Below are positions 16,104 through 24,284 of a stretch of DNA of 64,000 nt, one piece after another (position 1 is the first letter of the stretch; each line of letters starts with the position of its first letter). The stretch is from Paenibacillus sp. FSL H8-0537 (GTDB lineage Bacteria > Bacillota > Bacilli > Paenibacillales > Paenibacillaceae): NCBI RefSeq assembly GCF_038051995.1, contig NZ_CP150290.1, positions 2,966,001 to 3,030,000 on the forward strand, given 5' to 3'. A model generated the notes under the pieces. It had not been told where the DNA came from. It worked only from the letters and a program-made list of their open reading frames with translations, and made no database searches. Both the position numbers and the translations under genes were made by a program.

Positions 16104-18032
16104 ATGGCAATGAATATTGGACAAATGATGAGAAGCATGCTGGGCGAAGCGTCGGGAACGGATATACGCTCGGCTGAGCTTAAGCCGGGACAGACGGTAC
16201 GCGCCCTGGTGCTGCAGGTATCGGATAACAATGAGGCATTAGTGCAGATCAACGGCGTGCAGGTAAGGGCCACGCTTGAGGTGCCGTTAGCCGCTGGACA
16301 AGCAGCGATGCTTCAGGTTGGAGCGCAGGCGGAAGGCGGCCTTATTATGCTGAAGCAAATAGACGCCGCGCTTGCCGAGCTGCCGGAGCAGTCAATCAAG
16401 GATTTGCTTAAGCAGTTTGCTTTGCCTGACCAGAAATGGGCGGCGCAAATCATAAAGAACTTAAACCAGGAAGGCATCCCGTTGAATAAGGATGCCGCGC
16501 AGGTGTTTCAGCAAGCGGGGGCAGCTATGCCCGCCGGCGCGGATACGGAGCAATGGATGCAGGCGGCAGCCTCTGCATTCAAGCGTGGTTTGCCTGTGAC
16601 AGCTGCCACGATTAGTGCGCTGCAGCAGGTGATGTTTGGTCCAGCGGCGCATGAGCTGCTGGACCAGCTGAGCCAGCTGGCGACGCCTGCGGCTGCAGCC
16701 GGCGGCAAGGAAGCCGCCGGCGGGCAGGCGCAGGCGGGCGGGAAGGAGTCCCAGCTGGCTCAGCAGCTGGGCAAGCTGCAAGCGCTGCTCGGCGAAGGCG
16801 CAGAGCTGCTGCGGGGGCTTGGCGGCGGCGAGAAGCCGGGAGCCGCCGCTGGCGAAGCCGGGCGCGCGAATGCGCTGCAGCCGCGCGGAGCAGAAGCAGG
16901 AGCTGCCGCGGCGAGAGCGGCGGAGACGGCAGGCAGTGGGCAGACCGCGAAGATGAGCGGGGCTGAAGCGGCTGTGGCAGCGAGCAAAGGCGATGCTGCT
17001 GCTGGAAGCAGTGCCGCCGCTCTGACAGGAGCGGCAGGCAAGGCAGAGGTCAGCCCGGCCAACTGGCTTGGCCAGATGATGAAGTGGCTCGGTGTCGATC
17101 ACGAGCAGCAGCTCGGAAAGCAGCTGCTTGGCATTCAGACACAGCCAGCAGCAGGCTCGACTGAGCAAGGGGCCGCAGAACCAGAGGCGGGCGCTGCCAA
17201 TCAGGCCCGTAGCGGCGCAGAACAGGCACTGCGTGGTGATAACGCAGCTGGGCGCAATGCAAGCTCGGCTCAGCTGCAAGAGCGTTCAGGGGCAGCTGAG
17301 CGTCCTCTAGCAGCCGCCCAAGCGCAGCAGCAGGCAGCAGCAGCGAGCGACAAGCTTCCAGAAGGCAGCAAGCTTAGCGCTGACTTGCTGAAAGCCGATT
17401 CTTCGGTGAATACGACGCAAGGGCACAAAGCTGAGCCATTGCCAGCACTTGCTCAAGATCATAAGCAGAGCATTCAAGAATCGCTGAAAAGCGTGCTGCT
17501 CGCACTGTCCACTTCCGATGACGCGCCGGCCGCGCTTAAAGAGACGGCGCAGCAGCTGGTGCAGCATATTACAGGCCAGCAGCTGCTAATGTCGCCTGAG
17601 CGTAATGGCGCTCTTTTTAGCCATCTCACCGTCTTTGTTCCTTTTAAGGGGGATGACGGCAATCAGACGGCATCGGTTCATATTCAAACGCGCCGAGGCC
17701 GCAAAGGCGAGCTGGATGCGGATAATTGCCGGCTGCTATTTGATTTATCGATGAAAACGCTAGGAGATACGGTAGTAGATGTCCATGTTGTGGACAAAAT
17801 AGTAAGCTTGACGCTGTGGAACAATCATCCGGCAATGGATGGACTAGCCCAGTCTTCCCGAGCAGAGGTAGCAGACAGCTTGAATCAGGCGGGCTACCAA
17901 TTGCTGTCGCTGCGAACCTCCCCGATTGTTGAGAATGAAGCAAATGCAGCTGAGGGAGCAGCAGAAGGACATATAACTGCCCCGAGGACGTTTCTTTCCG
18001 GCCGTTATAAAGGGGTTGACCTGAAAGCATGA
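16104..18032 (+). CDS. ylqG: YlqG-like protein with FliK-type C-terminal domain
   Basis: A 642-residue protein. Residues about 1-190 are ordered and include an OB-like stretch (GQTVRALVLQVSDNNEALVQ). Residues about 190-440 are a GC-rich Ala/Gly/Gln low-complexity linker. Residues about 520-610 resemble the C-terminal domain of hook-length control proteins, with LLFDLSMKTLGDTVVDVHVV and KIVSLTLWNN. Downstream ylqH encodes an FlhB-like fragment, the natural partner of FliK in export switching, so a link to type III export is likely but unproven. Start is ATG 16104 or the in-frame ATG 16110; the ribosome site CGGGAG does not decide between them. Confidence 0.75.
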   Translation: MAMNIGQMMRSMLGEASGTDIRSAELKPGQTVRALVLQVSDNNEALVQINGVQVRATLEVPLAAGQAAMLQVGAQAEGGLIMLKQIDAALAELPEQSIKDLLKQFALPDQKWAAQIIKNLNQEGIPLNKDAAQVFQQAGAAMPAGADTEQWMQAAASAFKRGLPVTAATISALQQVMFGPAAHELLDQLSQLATPAAAAGGKEAAGGQAQAGGKESQLAQQLGKLQALLGEGAELLRGLGGGEKPGAAAGEAGRANALQPRGAEAGAAAARAAETAGSGQTAKMSGAEAAVAASKGDAAAGSSAAALTGAAGKAEVSPANWLGQMMKWLGVDHEQQLGKQLLGIQTQPAAGSTEQGAAEPEAGAANQARSGAEQALRGDNAAGRNASSAQLQERSGAAERPLAAAQAQQQAAAASDKLPEGSKLSADLLKADSSVNTTQGHKAEPLPALAQDHKQSIQESLKSVLLALSTSDDAPAALKETAQQLVQHITGQQLLMSPERNGALFSHLTVFVPFKGDDGNQTASVHIQTRRGRKGELDADNCRLLFDLSMKTLGDTVVDVHVVDKIVSLTLWNNHPAMDGLAQSSRAEVADSLNQAGYQLLSLRTSPIVENEANAAEGAAEGHITAPRTFLSGRYKGVDLKA

Positions 18033-18334
18033 GCACAGAAGAAAACAAAAATAATAAGCCTGAACCGATACGGCGGGCGGTTGCGCTCAAATACGAGCCG
18101 GGCGTCGGAACAGCGCCTGTCGTCGTTGCGAAGGGCAAAGGCTATTTAGCAGAGCAGCTAATAGAAAAGGCGAAGGAAAACGGCATACCGATGCAGGAGG
18201 ATGCTTCGCTTGTAGAGGTGTTGTCAAAGCTTGATATCGATCAGACGATTCCACCTGAGCTCTATACGCTGGTAGCGGAAATACTCAGCTTTGTTTATCG
18301 CTCCGATCGTAAGGCGAGGGATTTGAATGACTAA
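18029..18334 (+). CDS. ylqH: FlhB C-terminal-like protein (YlqH/EscU family)
   Basis: A 101-residue soluble protein aligning with the cytoplasmic end of flagellar FlhB. AVALKYEPGVGTAPVVVAKG matches AIALKYDSSNMEAPVIIAKG of the FlhB encoded at 47571-48668, and IPPELYTLVAEILSFVYR matches IPADLFQAVAEVLAYVYK. The NPTH self-cleavage motif and the membrane domain are absent, so the protein corresponds to the fragment FlhB releases by cleavage. Its ATG overlaps the ylqG stop (ATGA) and it overlaps yraN by 8 bp. Function is not established. Confidence 0.85.
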   Translation: MSTEENKNNKPEPIRRAVALKYEPGVGTAPVVVAKGKGYLAEQLIEKAKENGIPMQEDASLVEVLSKLDIDQTIPPELYTLVAEILSFVYRSDRKARDLND

Positions 18335-18737
18335 TAGAAAGCCAGATCAGCCTGATCTAACGAGCAGCAAGCGGGCGGACAAGCGCAAATGGACCGGAAA
18401 GCTTGGGGAAGCTGCTGCAGAAGCCTATTTACTGGATGCAGGCTATACGATTGAGGAGCGCAACTGGCGCTGCCGATCGGGAGAGCTGGATCTCATTGTG
18501 TGCGGGGAAGACAAGCTGGTGTTTGTCGAGGTGCGTACACGCCGGTCAGGCGGGCGGTTCGGGACAGCTGCTGAGTCGGTCGATTGGCGCAAGCAAAAAC
18601 AGGTGGCGGAGACAGCACAAGTCTATTTAAAGCTGACTCGGCAGCTAGAGCGCAGCATACGCTTCGATGTCATTGCTATTACGCTGGAGCACGATGATGC
18701 CATAAGTGAGCTGAAGCATATAACAGCTGCCTTTTAA
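18327..18737 (+). CDS. yraN: YraN family (UPF0102) nuclease-fold protein
   Basis: A 136-residue protein of the YraN family, related to Holliday-junction resolvase-like endonuclease folds. It shows the pattern GKLGEAAAEAYLLDAGYTI, ERNWRCRSGELDLIV and DKLVFVEVRTRRSG, including the putative metal-binding Glu-Asp-Glu-Lys-like residues. The cellular role is unknown; such genes are often next to rnhB or comM, both nearby here. ATG 18327 overlaps ylqH by 8 bp. The C-terminus is standard length. Confidence 0.9.
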   Translation: MTNRKPDQPDLTSSKRADKRKWTGKLGEAAAEAYLLDAGYTIEERNWRCRSGELDLIVCGEDKLVFVEVRTRRSGGRFGTAAESVDWRKQKQVAETAQVYLKLTRQLERSIRFDVIAITLEHDDAISELKHITAAF

Positions 18738-18819
18738 CGGAGTATCGTTCAATTGAAAACCTTTGACGTGCCGTGTGAGTCCCATCAATTAGATACTGGA
18801 AGCCTTTCTGCTAAAAATG

Positions 18820-18858
18820 AAAGGAGCATCACCGCGCAATAGGCGGTGATGCTCCTTT
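18820..18858. terminator. Bidirectional terminator between yraN and comM
   Basis: AAAGGAGCATCACCGC (18820-18835) pairs perfectly with GCGGTGATGCTCCTTT (18843-18858), a 16-bp stem with a 7-base loop. T-rich sequence lies on both sides (TTTTG on plus, TTTCATTTTTA on minus), suiting the convergent genes. Confidence 0.9.
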
Positions 18859-18897
18859 TGTAGTTTGATTGATTACTTGTTTAAGTAGGCGCTACCC

Positions 18898-20469
18898 TCA
18901 TAAGCTGAGCTTTCGATATTGAATAGCTTCTGCTATATGCTCTATCTCGATATAAGGGCTGCCTTCAACATCAGCTACAGTTCGCGAAAGGCGCATAATG
19001 CGGTCATGGGCACGCATGCTGATAGGGAGCGTCTGGAGCGCGTGCCCAAGCAGCTCAGCAGCATCCTGACGAATCAGCATCGCCCGGTGCAGAGCTGAGC
19101 CGGACAAGCTCGCATCCGTGATGATTTTCAGCTGTGCAAAACGTTCCTTCTGCCGTTCACGTGCTCTTTGCACTTGATAGCGCATCACTTCAGAAGACAG
19201 AGGTTTTCGATTGCGATCCGTTATCGTGCTGCCAAGGTCAATGGGCTGCGGAACCTCAAGCTGAATATCGATCCGGTCGAGAAGCGGACCGGACAGCTTG
19301 GCTTTATAACGGGCAATAACGGCGTCTGTACACGTGCAGCGTTTATCTGATGTTTCATGCCCTGAAAATCCGCAAGGGCATGGATTAAAGGACACAGCTA
19401 AAATCAGTCGCGCTGGAAAATGAAAGACGGCGCTAGAGCGGGCAATCGTCACAATGCCATCTTCCAATGGCTGCCTTAGCACCTCAAGGGTTTGGCGAGA
19501 AAACTCAGGCAGCTCGTCCAAATACAGCACTCCATGGTGGGCGAGCGTCACTTCGCCGGGCTTTGGCACAGAGCCGCCGCCTACAAGTCCGCCTGCAGAA
19601 ATCGTATGATGCGGGGCGCGGAAAGGAGCAGCCGCGATAAGGCCTTGATTGTCAGTAGAAAGCTTGCCGGCAGCGCTGTATATTTTGGTCACTTCAATCG
19701 CTTCCTGCTCGGAAAGAGGCGGGAGAATGCTTGGAAGCCTGCGAATCATCATCGTTTTCCCGGTGCCTGGCGGGCCTGAAAACAGCACATTATGCCGGCC
19801 TGCAGCAGCAATAACAAGCGCACGCTTGGCTAGCTGCTGACCGATAACATCGCTGTAGTCGCCGCAGTCAGGCGCAAGCATAGGTTTATTTTCAGCCAAC
19901 AGCCCTAAATAGCTCTTGCTGCCACTGCGTTGTTCCGGAGTGTAGCGAATGGCCTCCAGTCCCTCGCTGCCTTGTGGACGCAAATCCATTAAATGCGTGA
20001 TTCCAAACAGCTCCATACCGGCTATCCAGGCAGCCTCCGGAGCATTGGCGATCGGTAGCAGCACGCGGCGGATGCCTGATTTTTTGGCCTGTTCGATCAT
20101 CGCAAGCACGCCCGTAACCGGCCTAATAGAGCCGTTAAGCGACAGCTCGCCGAGCATCATCGTGTGATGAAAGTGGGCCGCATTTAATTGCCCGCTAGCC
20201 GCCAAAATGCCAGCAGCAATTGCAAGGTCAAACGCCGTGCCTTCCTTGCGTAAATCGGCCGGGGCGAGGTTGACGGTAATACGCTCCATCGGGAAGGTGA
20301 AGCCGCTGTTTTTAATGGCAGCCCTTACCCGTTCGACGGATTCCCGCACAGCAGGGTCAGGCAGCCCAACTACCGCAATTTGCGGCAGGCCGCTTGCAAT
20401 ATCAACCTCAACTGCAATTTCTTTGCCTTCGACGCCATAAACAGTCGCGCTCTGCATTAAGCTGAACAT
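18898..20469 (-). CDS. comM: ComM/YifB-type AAA+ ATPase (Mg-chelatase family)
   Basis: A 523-residue AAA+ protein. The N-terminal domain ends before the Walker A motif GPPGTGKTMMIRRLP; Walker B is GVLYLDELPEFSRQ; FNPCPCGFSGH and a nearby CTC form a cysteine cluster; the C-terminal domain has RDRIM-like ISMRAHDRIMRLSRTVAD. In Gram-negative bacteria ComM is a branch-migration helicase for natural transformation; dprA lies 2.7 kb away. The frame extends to 20487, but ATG 20469 is preferred since GGAGGTG (minus strand, 20479-20485) lies 9 bases upstream and the N-terminus then matches the family. Confidence 0.93.
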   Translation of the reverse strand: MFSLMQSATVYGVEGKEIAVEVDIASGLPQIAVVGLPDPAVRESVERVRAAIKNSGFTFPMERITVNLAPADLRKEGTAFDLAIAAGILAASGQLNAAHFHHTMMLGELSLNGSIRPVTGVLAMIEQAKKSGIRRVLLPIANAPEAAWIAGMELFGITHLMDLRPQGSEGLEAIRYTPEQRSGSKSYLGLLAENKPMLAPDCGDYSDVIGQQLAKRALVIAAAGRHNVLFSGPPGTGKTMMIRRLPSILPPLSEQEAIEVTKIYSAAGKLSTDNQGLIAAAPFRAPHHTISAGGLVGGGSVPKPGEVTLAHHGVLYLDELPEFSRQTLEVLRQPLEDGIVTIARSSAVFHFPARLILAVSFNPCPCGFSGHETSDKRCTCTDAVIARYKAKLSGPLLDRIDIQLEVPQPIDLGSTITDRNRKPLSSEVMRYQVQRARERQKERFAQLKIITDASLSGSALHRAMLIRQDAAELLGHALQTLPISMRAHDRIMRLSRTVADVEGSPYIEIEHIAEAIQYRKLSL

Positions 20470-20691
20470 AACAAAAAGCACCTCCAATTAGTGGGATGAA
20501 GGTGCTTCCTTACGTCCTGTATGTTGCGTGTATGATTTTAAATGAAATGCCGCATTGAATGTTCTTATGGAGTAGCAAAAGCCTGCTTGGTGCAAACTAA
20601 TCATAATGGGCGCTGTCCATTTTTGTCAAATATTGAATGAAAGGGTAGCGGTGAGGAGCAAAAGGCTGTAAATTAGCGGATTTTGACGTTT

Positions 20692-20708
20692 AATCTCAAA
20701 TTGAGATT
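20692..20708. promoter_or_regulatory. Palindromic candidate operator upstream of sucC
   Basis: AATCTCAA, one central A, then TTGAGATT: a perfect 8-1-8 inverted repeat about 63 bp upstream of the predicted sucC -10. Its symmetry and size fit a site for a dimeric regulator; the protein is unknown. Confidence 0.45.
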
Positions 20709-20770
20709 GAACCCATATCAAAAAAGCCGAAGTCTTCTTGCACGAATATAAGGTAACATCAGAGGAAAAA

Positions 20771-20779
20771 TGCTATGAT
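20771..20779 (+). promoter_or_regulatory. Extended -10 element for sucCD
   Basis: TGCTATGAT fits an extended -10 (TGnTATAAT) 58 bp before the sucC start. No good -35 is seen at the right spacing (AGGTAA at 20751-20756), so an activator may be needed or this call may be wrong. Confidence 0.45.
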
Positions 20780-20836
20780 AATAGATGTTTGTGTACATAC
20801 GACTGATTTTGGTCTATGAAATGGAGGATTTCAACA

Positions 20837-21997
20837 ATGAATATCCATGAGTATCAAGGCAAAGCGTTATTGAAACAGTATGGTGTAGTTGTGCCTGAGG
20901 GCAAAGTTGCGTTCACCGTTGATGAAGCGGTTGCAGCAGCAGAAGAGCTTGGTACGAAAGTTGTTGTTGTAAAAGCACAAATCCATGCGGGCGGCCGTGG
21001 TAAAGCTGGCGGTGTTAAAGTCGCAAAAAGCTTGGATGAAGTTCGCGCATATGCAGGAGAAATCCTTGGAAAAGTGCTCGTTACGCATCAAACAGGTCCA
21101 GAAGGCAAAGAAGTTAAGCGCCTTCTTATTGAGCAGGGCTGCGACATCAAGAAAGAATATTATATCGGTGCTGTTCTTGACCGTGGCACAGGCCGCGTCG
21201 TCATTATGGCTTCAGAGGAAGGCGGCACGGAGATTGAAGAAGTGGCCGAGCATTCCCCTGAGAAAATTTTCAAGGAAATCGTTGATCCAGCTGTAGGCTT
21301 GCAAGTGTTCCAAGCACGTAAGCTTGCTTATGCAATCAACATTCCAACTCCGCTTGTTAACAAGGCTGTTAAATTCATGATCTCCTTGTACAACGCTTTC
21401 GTTGAGAAAGATTGTTCTATTGCCGAGATCAATCCGCTTGTCGTAACTGGCGATGGTGAAGTAATGGCACTGGATGCGAAGCTGAATTTTGACTCCAATG
21501 CCCTGTACCGTCACAAGGATATTGTCGCATTGCGCGATTTGGAAGAGGAAGATGCGAAAGAAATCGAAGCTTCCAAATACGATCTCAGCTATATTGCCCT
21601 TGATGGCAACATCGGCTGCATGGTTAATGGCGCAGGCCTTGCTATGGCGACAATGGACATTATCAAATATTATGGCGGCGACCCTGCGAACTTCCTGGAC
21701 GTAGGCGGCGGTGCAACTAAAGAGAAAGTAACAGAAGCTTTCAAAATCATTTTGTCCGATGAAAATGTTAAAGGTATTTTCGTTAATATTTTTGGCGGCA
21801 TTATGCGTTGTGACGTTATTGCGGATGGCGTTATCTCGGCAGCTAAGGAAATTGGCCTGGATCGTCCGCTTGTCGTAAGACTGGAAGGCACGAATGTTGA
21901 TTTGGGTAAAAAAATGCTGAACGAGTCGGGACTGAACATCGTAGCAGCGGACTCTATGTCAGACGGCGCACAAAAAATTGTCGCTCTCGTGAAATAA
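20837..21997 (+). CDS. sucC: Succinyl-CoA synthetase beta subunit
   Basis: A 386-residue subunit that carries the nucleotide (ATP-grasp) and succinate sites of the TCA-cycle enzyme. The N-terminus [41 protein letters not shown], and [18 protein letters not shown] are characteristic. The frame extends to 20816, but ATG 20837 with GGAGGATTTCAAC upstream gives the standard length. It is followed by sucD after 38 bp; the two subunits form an alpha-beta complex. Confidence 0.98.
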   Translation: MNIHEYQGKALLKQYGVVVPEGKVAFTVDEAVAAAEELGTKVVVVKAQIHAGGRGKAGGVKVAKSLDEVRAYAGEILGKVLVTHQTGPEGKEVKRLLIEQGCDIKKEYYIGAVLDRGTGRVVIMASEEGGTEIEEVAEHSPEKIFKEIVDPAVGLQVFQARKLAYAINIPTPLVNKAVKFMISLYNAFVEKDCSIAEINPLVVTGDGEVMALDAKLNFDSNALYRHKDIVALRDLEEEDAKEIEASKYDLSYIALDGNIGCMVNGAGLAMATMDIIKYYGGDPANFLDVGGGATKEKVTEAFKIILSDENVKGIFVNIFGGIMRCDVIADGVISAAKEIGLDRPLVVRLEGTNVDLGKKMLNESGLNIVAADSMSDGAQKIVALVK

Positions 21998-22035
21998 ATA
22001 CGCGTATGAATTCATGGACGGGGATGTGAGATTCG

Positions 22036-22971
22036 ATGAGCATTTTGGTAAACAAAGATACTAAAGTTATTACGCAAGGGATTACAGGCGCAACAGGCTT
22101 GTTCCATGCGAAAGGCGCACTCGATTACGGTACGCAAATGGTAGGCGGAGTAACGCCGGGTAAAGGCGGAACTAACGTTGACATTACTCTTGAAAACGGT
22201 TCAACGGTATCGCTTCCAGTGTTTAACACAGTTGAACAAGCGGTAAAAGCGACAGGCGCTACAGCTTCGGTTATTTATGTGCCGCCAGCATTTGCAGCTG
22301 ATTCGATTCTTGAAGCGGTTGACGCTGGTCTTGATCTTGTTATTTGTATTACGGAAGGTATTCCGGTACTGGACATGGTCAAAGTTAAGCGTTATATGGA
22401 CGGCAGCAAAACGACGCTGATCGGCCCTAACTGTCCAGGTGTTATTACACCAGACGAATGTAAAATCGGCATTATGCCAGGCTACATTCATACGAAAGGC
22501 CATGTAGGCGTTGTTTCCCGCTCGGGAACATTGACTTACGAGGCGGTTCACCAACTGACGACTCGCGGCATTGGACAATCCTCTGCAGTCGGTATTGGCG
22601 GCGACCCAGTGAAAGGCTCCGAGTTTATTGACATTTTGAGCCGTTTCAATGACGACCCTGATACTTACGCGGTTATTATGATCGGTGAAATTGGCGGTAC
22701 AGCAGAAGAAGAAGCGGCAGAATGGGTTAAAGCCAATATGAAAAAGCCGGTTGTAGGCTTTATTGGCGGCGCAACAGCGCCTCCAGGCAAACGTATGGGC
22801 CATGCTGGCGCGATCATTTCCGGAGGCAAAGGAACAGCTGCTGAAAAAATCGCTACGCTTGAAGCATGCGGAATTAAAGTAGCACCAACCCCTTCGGATA
22901 TGGGCTCCACGCTCGTATCGGTGCTTGAAGAGCAAGGCCTGTTAGAAAAATGTACAACTGCTGCAAAATAA
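22036..22971 (+). CDS. sucD: Succinyl-CoA synthetase alpha subunit
   Basis: A 311-residue CoA-binding subunit. The Rossmann-type N-terminal domain starts [17 protein letters not shown]; the phosphohistidine is His256 in [15 protein letters not shown], and [13 protein letters not shown] contributes to the active site. Length is slightly above the family average because of a longer C-terminus ([15 protein letters not shown]). A good ribosome site (GGGGATGTGA) precedes ATG 22036. A strong terminator follows. Confidence 0.98.
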   Translation: MSILVNKDTKVITQGITGATGLFHAKGALDYGTQMVGGVTPGKGGTNVDITLENGSTVSLPVFNTVEQAVKATGATASVIYVPPAFAADSILEAVDAGLDLVICITEGIPVLDMVKVKRYMDGSKTTLIGPNCPGVITPDECKIGIMPGYIHTKGHVGVVSRSGTLTYEAVHQLTTRGIGQSSAVGIGGDPVKGSEFIDILSRFNDDPDTYAVIMIGEIGGTAEEEAAEWVKANMKKPVVGFIGGATAPPGKRMGHAGAIISGGKGTAAEKIATLEACGIKVAPTPSDMGSTLVSVLEEQGLLEKCTTAAK

Positions 22972-22990
22972 TAAAGTTTTAAAAAAGGTA

Positions 22991-23040
22991 AGCAACCTTT
23001 CGATTCCCGCTAGCGGGAGCTGAAAGGTTGCTTTTTTTTT
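22991..23040 (+). terminator. Strong terminator after sucD
   Basis: AGCAACCTTTC and GAAAGGTTGCT enclose an inner perfect palindrome TCCCGCTAGCGGGA, giving a long stem followed by a run of ten T. It separates sucCD from dprA. Confidence 0.95.
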
Positions 23041-23135
23041 ATGAAGATGAGAGGGCGACTTGCATTCTTCAGCCATGTAACGCACAATAGGAAGGAATGT
23101 AAGGGCGTGCCTCATTATAATGGAGGCCGATTTAT

Positions 23136-24257
23136 ATGGACCGTGATCATGACGAATGCAGACAAATAATAATTATGCTTAGCGAAGTGCCAGGCATTGG
23201 CTGGCGCACGATTCAGAAGGCAGTAGCCAGCGGCGCGTGGCGAGAGTGCGGCGGTCAGGATGAAGCAGCCTATGTTAAGGCTGGCTTCAGCACCCAGCAG
23301 GCACGATCGGCTGTTAAGAGAATAGGGCAAGGACTTGTTGCTCCAGGCTCTTCCTATGAAAAGGCGGCTCAGCTAGGAGCAGCAGTGATTACATCGCTTG
23401 ATGCGGCTTATCCAAAATATTTGCTGCAAATTCCGCAGCCGCCGTGGGTGTTGTATGCGCTTGGCCGGATGGAGCTGTTGAAGCGTCCAATTGTAGCAGT
23501 CGTCGGAACGCGCAATCCTACCGCATATGGGCGTCATACTGCTTCTATGCTCACTGAGCAGCTTTCGGCAGGCGGAATGACTATTGCGAGCGGTTTAGCC
23601 CGTGGAATCGATAGCAAGGCGCATGAAGCGGCTCTGCGTGGAGCTGGAAGCACGATAGCTGTGCTTGCATGCGCCGTAGATTGTTGTTATCCTTCAGAGA
23701 ATAGAACTTTGTACCGCCAAATAGCGGAAGAGGGGCTATTGCTCTCGGAAACGCCAATCGGCACACCGCTGCATCCAGGCATGTTTCCGCTGCGAAACCG
23801 GATTATCGCAGGACTTTCCCTTGGCACACTCGTCATAGAGGGTGCAATTGGCAGCGGTTCTTTGATTACTGCGGCGCAAGCGCTGGATATGAACCGTGAT
23901 TTATTCGCTGTGCCAGGCCCGATTTCTTCTCCCAAAAGCGAAGGGCCTAATGCGCTTATTCGCCAAGGAGCAAAGCTAGTTAGCGCGGCTGAGCATATTT
24001 TCGAAGAATACGCATGGCTTGGCGATGAATGGCTTAAACATTCGCATTCTTCTGCCTCTTCACAGCGCCAATCGGACAAGGAATTGTCCGCTGATGAACG
24101 AAAAATTATCGCACTGCTGCGAGAGCGACCATTATCCATTAATGAATTACACCAGCTGATTGCGGTTCCTTTTGGACATTTAAGCGCTCTTCTGATAAAT
24201 TTATGTATAAAACGTAGGATCGAGCAGCAGTCTGGATCGCTATATATAGCATTGTAG
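23136..24257 (+). CDS. dprA: DNA processing protein DprA
   Basis: A 373-residue protein that loads RecA on incoming single-stranded DNA in natural transformation. An N-terminal helical region with helix-hairpin-helix character (LSEVPGIGWRTIQK) precedes the Rossmann DprA core, recognised by VVGTRNPTAYGRH, IASGLARGIDSKAHEAAL and VPGPISSPKSEGPNALI. A C-terminal winged-helix (about 310-373) is present, making it longer than B. subtilis DprA. ATG 23136 follows GGAGG. Neighbouring topA is 27 bp downstream, the usual order. Confidence 0.96.
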   Translation: MDRDHDECRQIIIMLSEVPGIGWRTIQKAVASGAWRECGGQDEAAYVKAGFSTQQARSAVKRIGQGLVAPGSSYEKAAQLGAAVITSLDAAYPKYLLQIPQPPWVLYALGRMELLKRPIVAVVGTRNPTAYGRHTASMLTEQLSAGGMTIASGLARGIDSKAHEAALRGAGSTIAVLACAVDCCYPSENRTLYRQIAEEGLLLSETPIGTPLHPGMFPLRNRIIAGLSLGTLVIEGAIGSGSLITAAQALDMNRDLFAVPGPISSPKSEGPNALIRQGAKLVSAAEHIFEEYAWLGDEWLKHSHSSASSQRQSDKELSADERKIIALLRERPLSINELHQLIAVPFGHLSALLINLCIKRRIEQQSGSLYIAL

Positions 24258-24284
24258 TAAGCAGTAGAGAGGGGGGCGCCTAAC

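Larger units (their letters stand above)
20470..20836. other. Divergent intergenic region comM-sucC
   Basis: 367 bp between the divergent comM and sucC starts. It holds the comM ribosome site, a palindromic candidate operator (20692-20708) and an extended -10 for sucC (20771-20779). I found no gene, and no clear catabolite-responsive element or comM promoter. Confidence 0.6.

Noticed and set aside
16461..17279. Long antisense open frames opposite ylqG, including one of 272 codons
   Set aside because: They arise from GC-rich low-complexity coding sequence, lack ribosome sites and match no recognisable domain.
23116..23121. TATAAT just before the dprA ribosome site
   Set aside because: It touches GGAGG, so the transcript would lack a usable site, and there is no -35.
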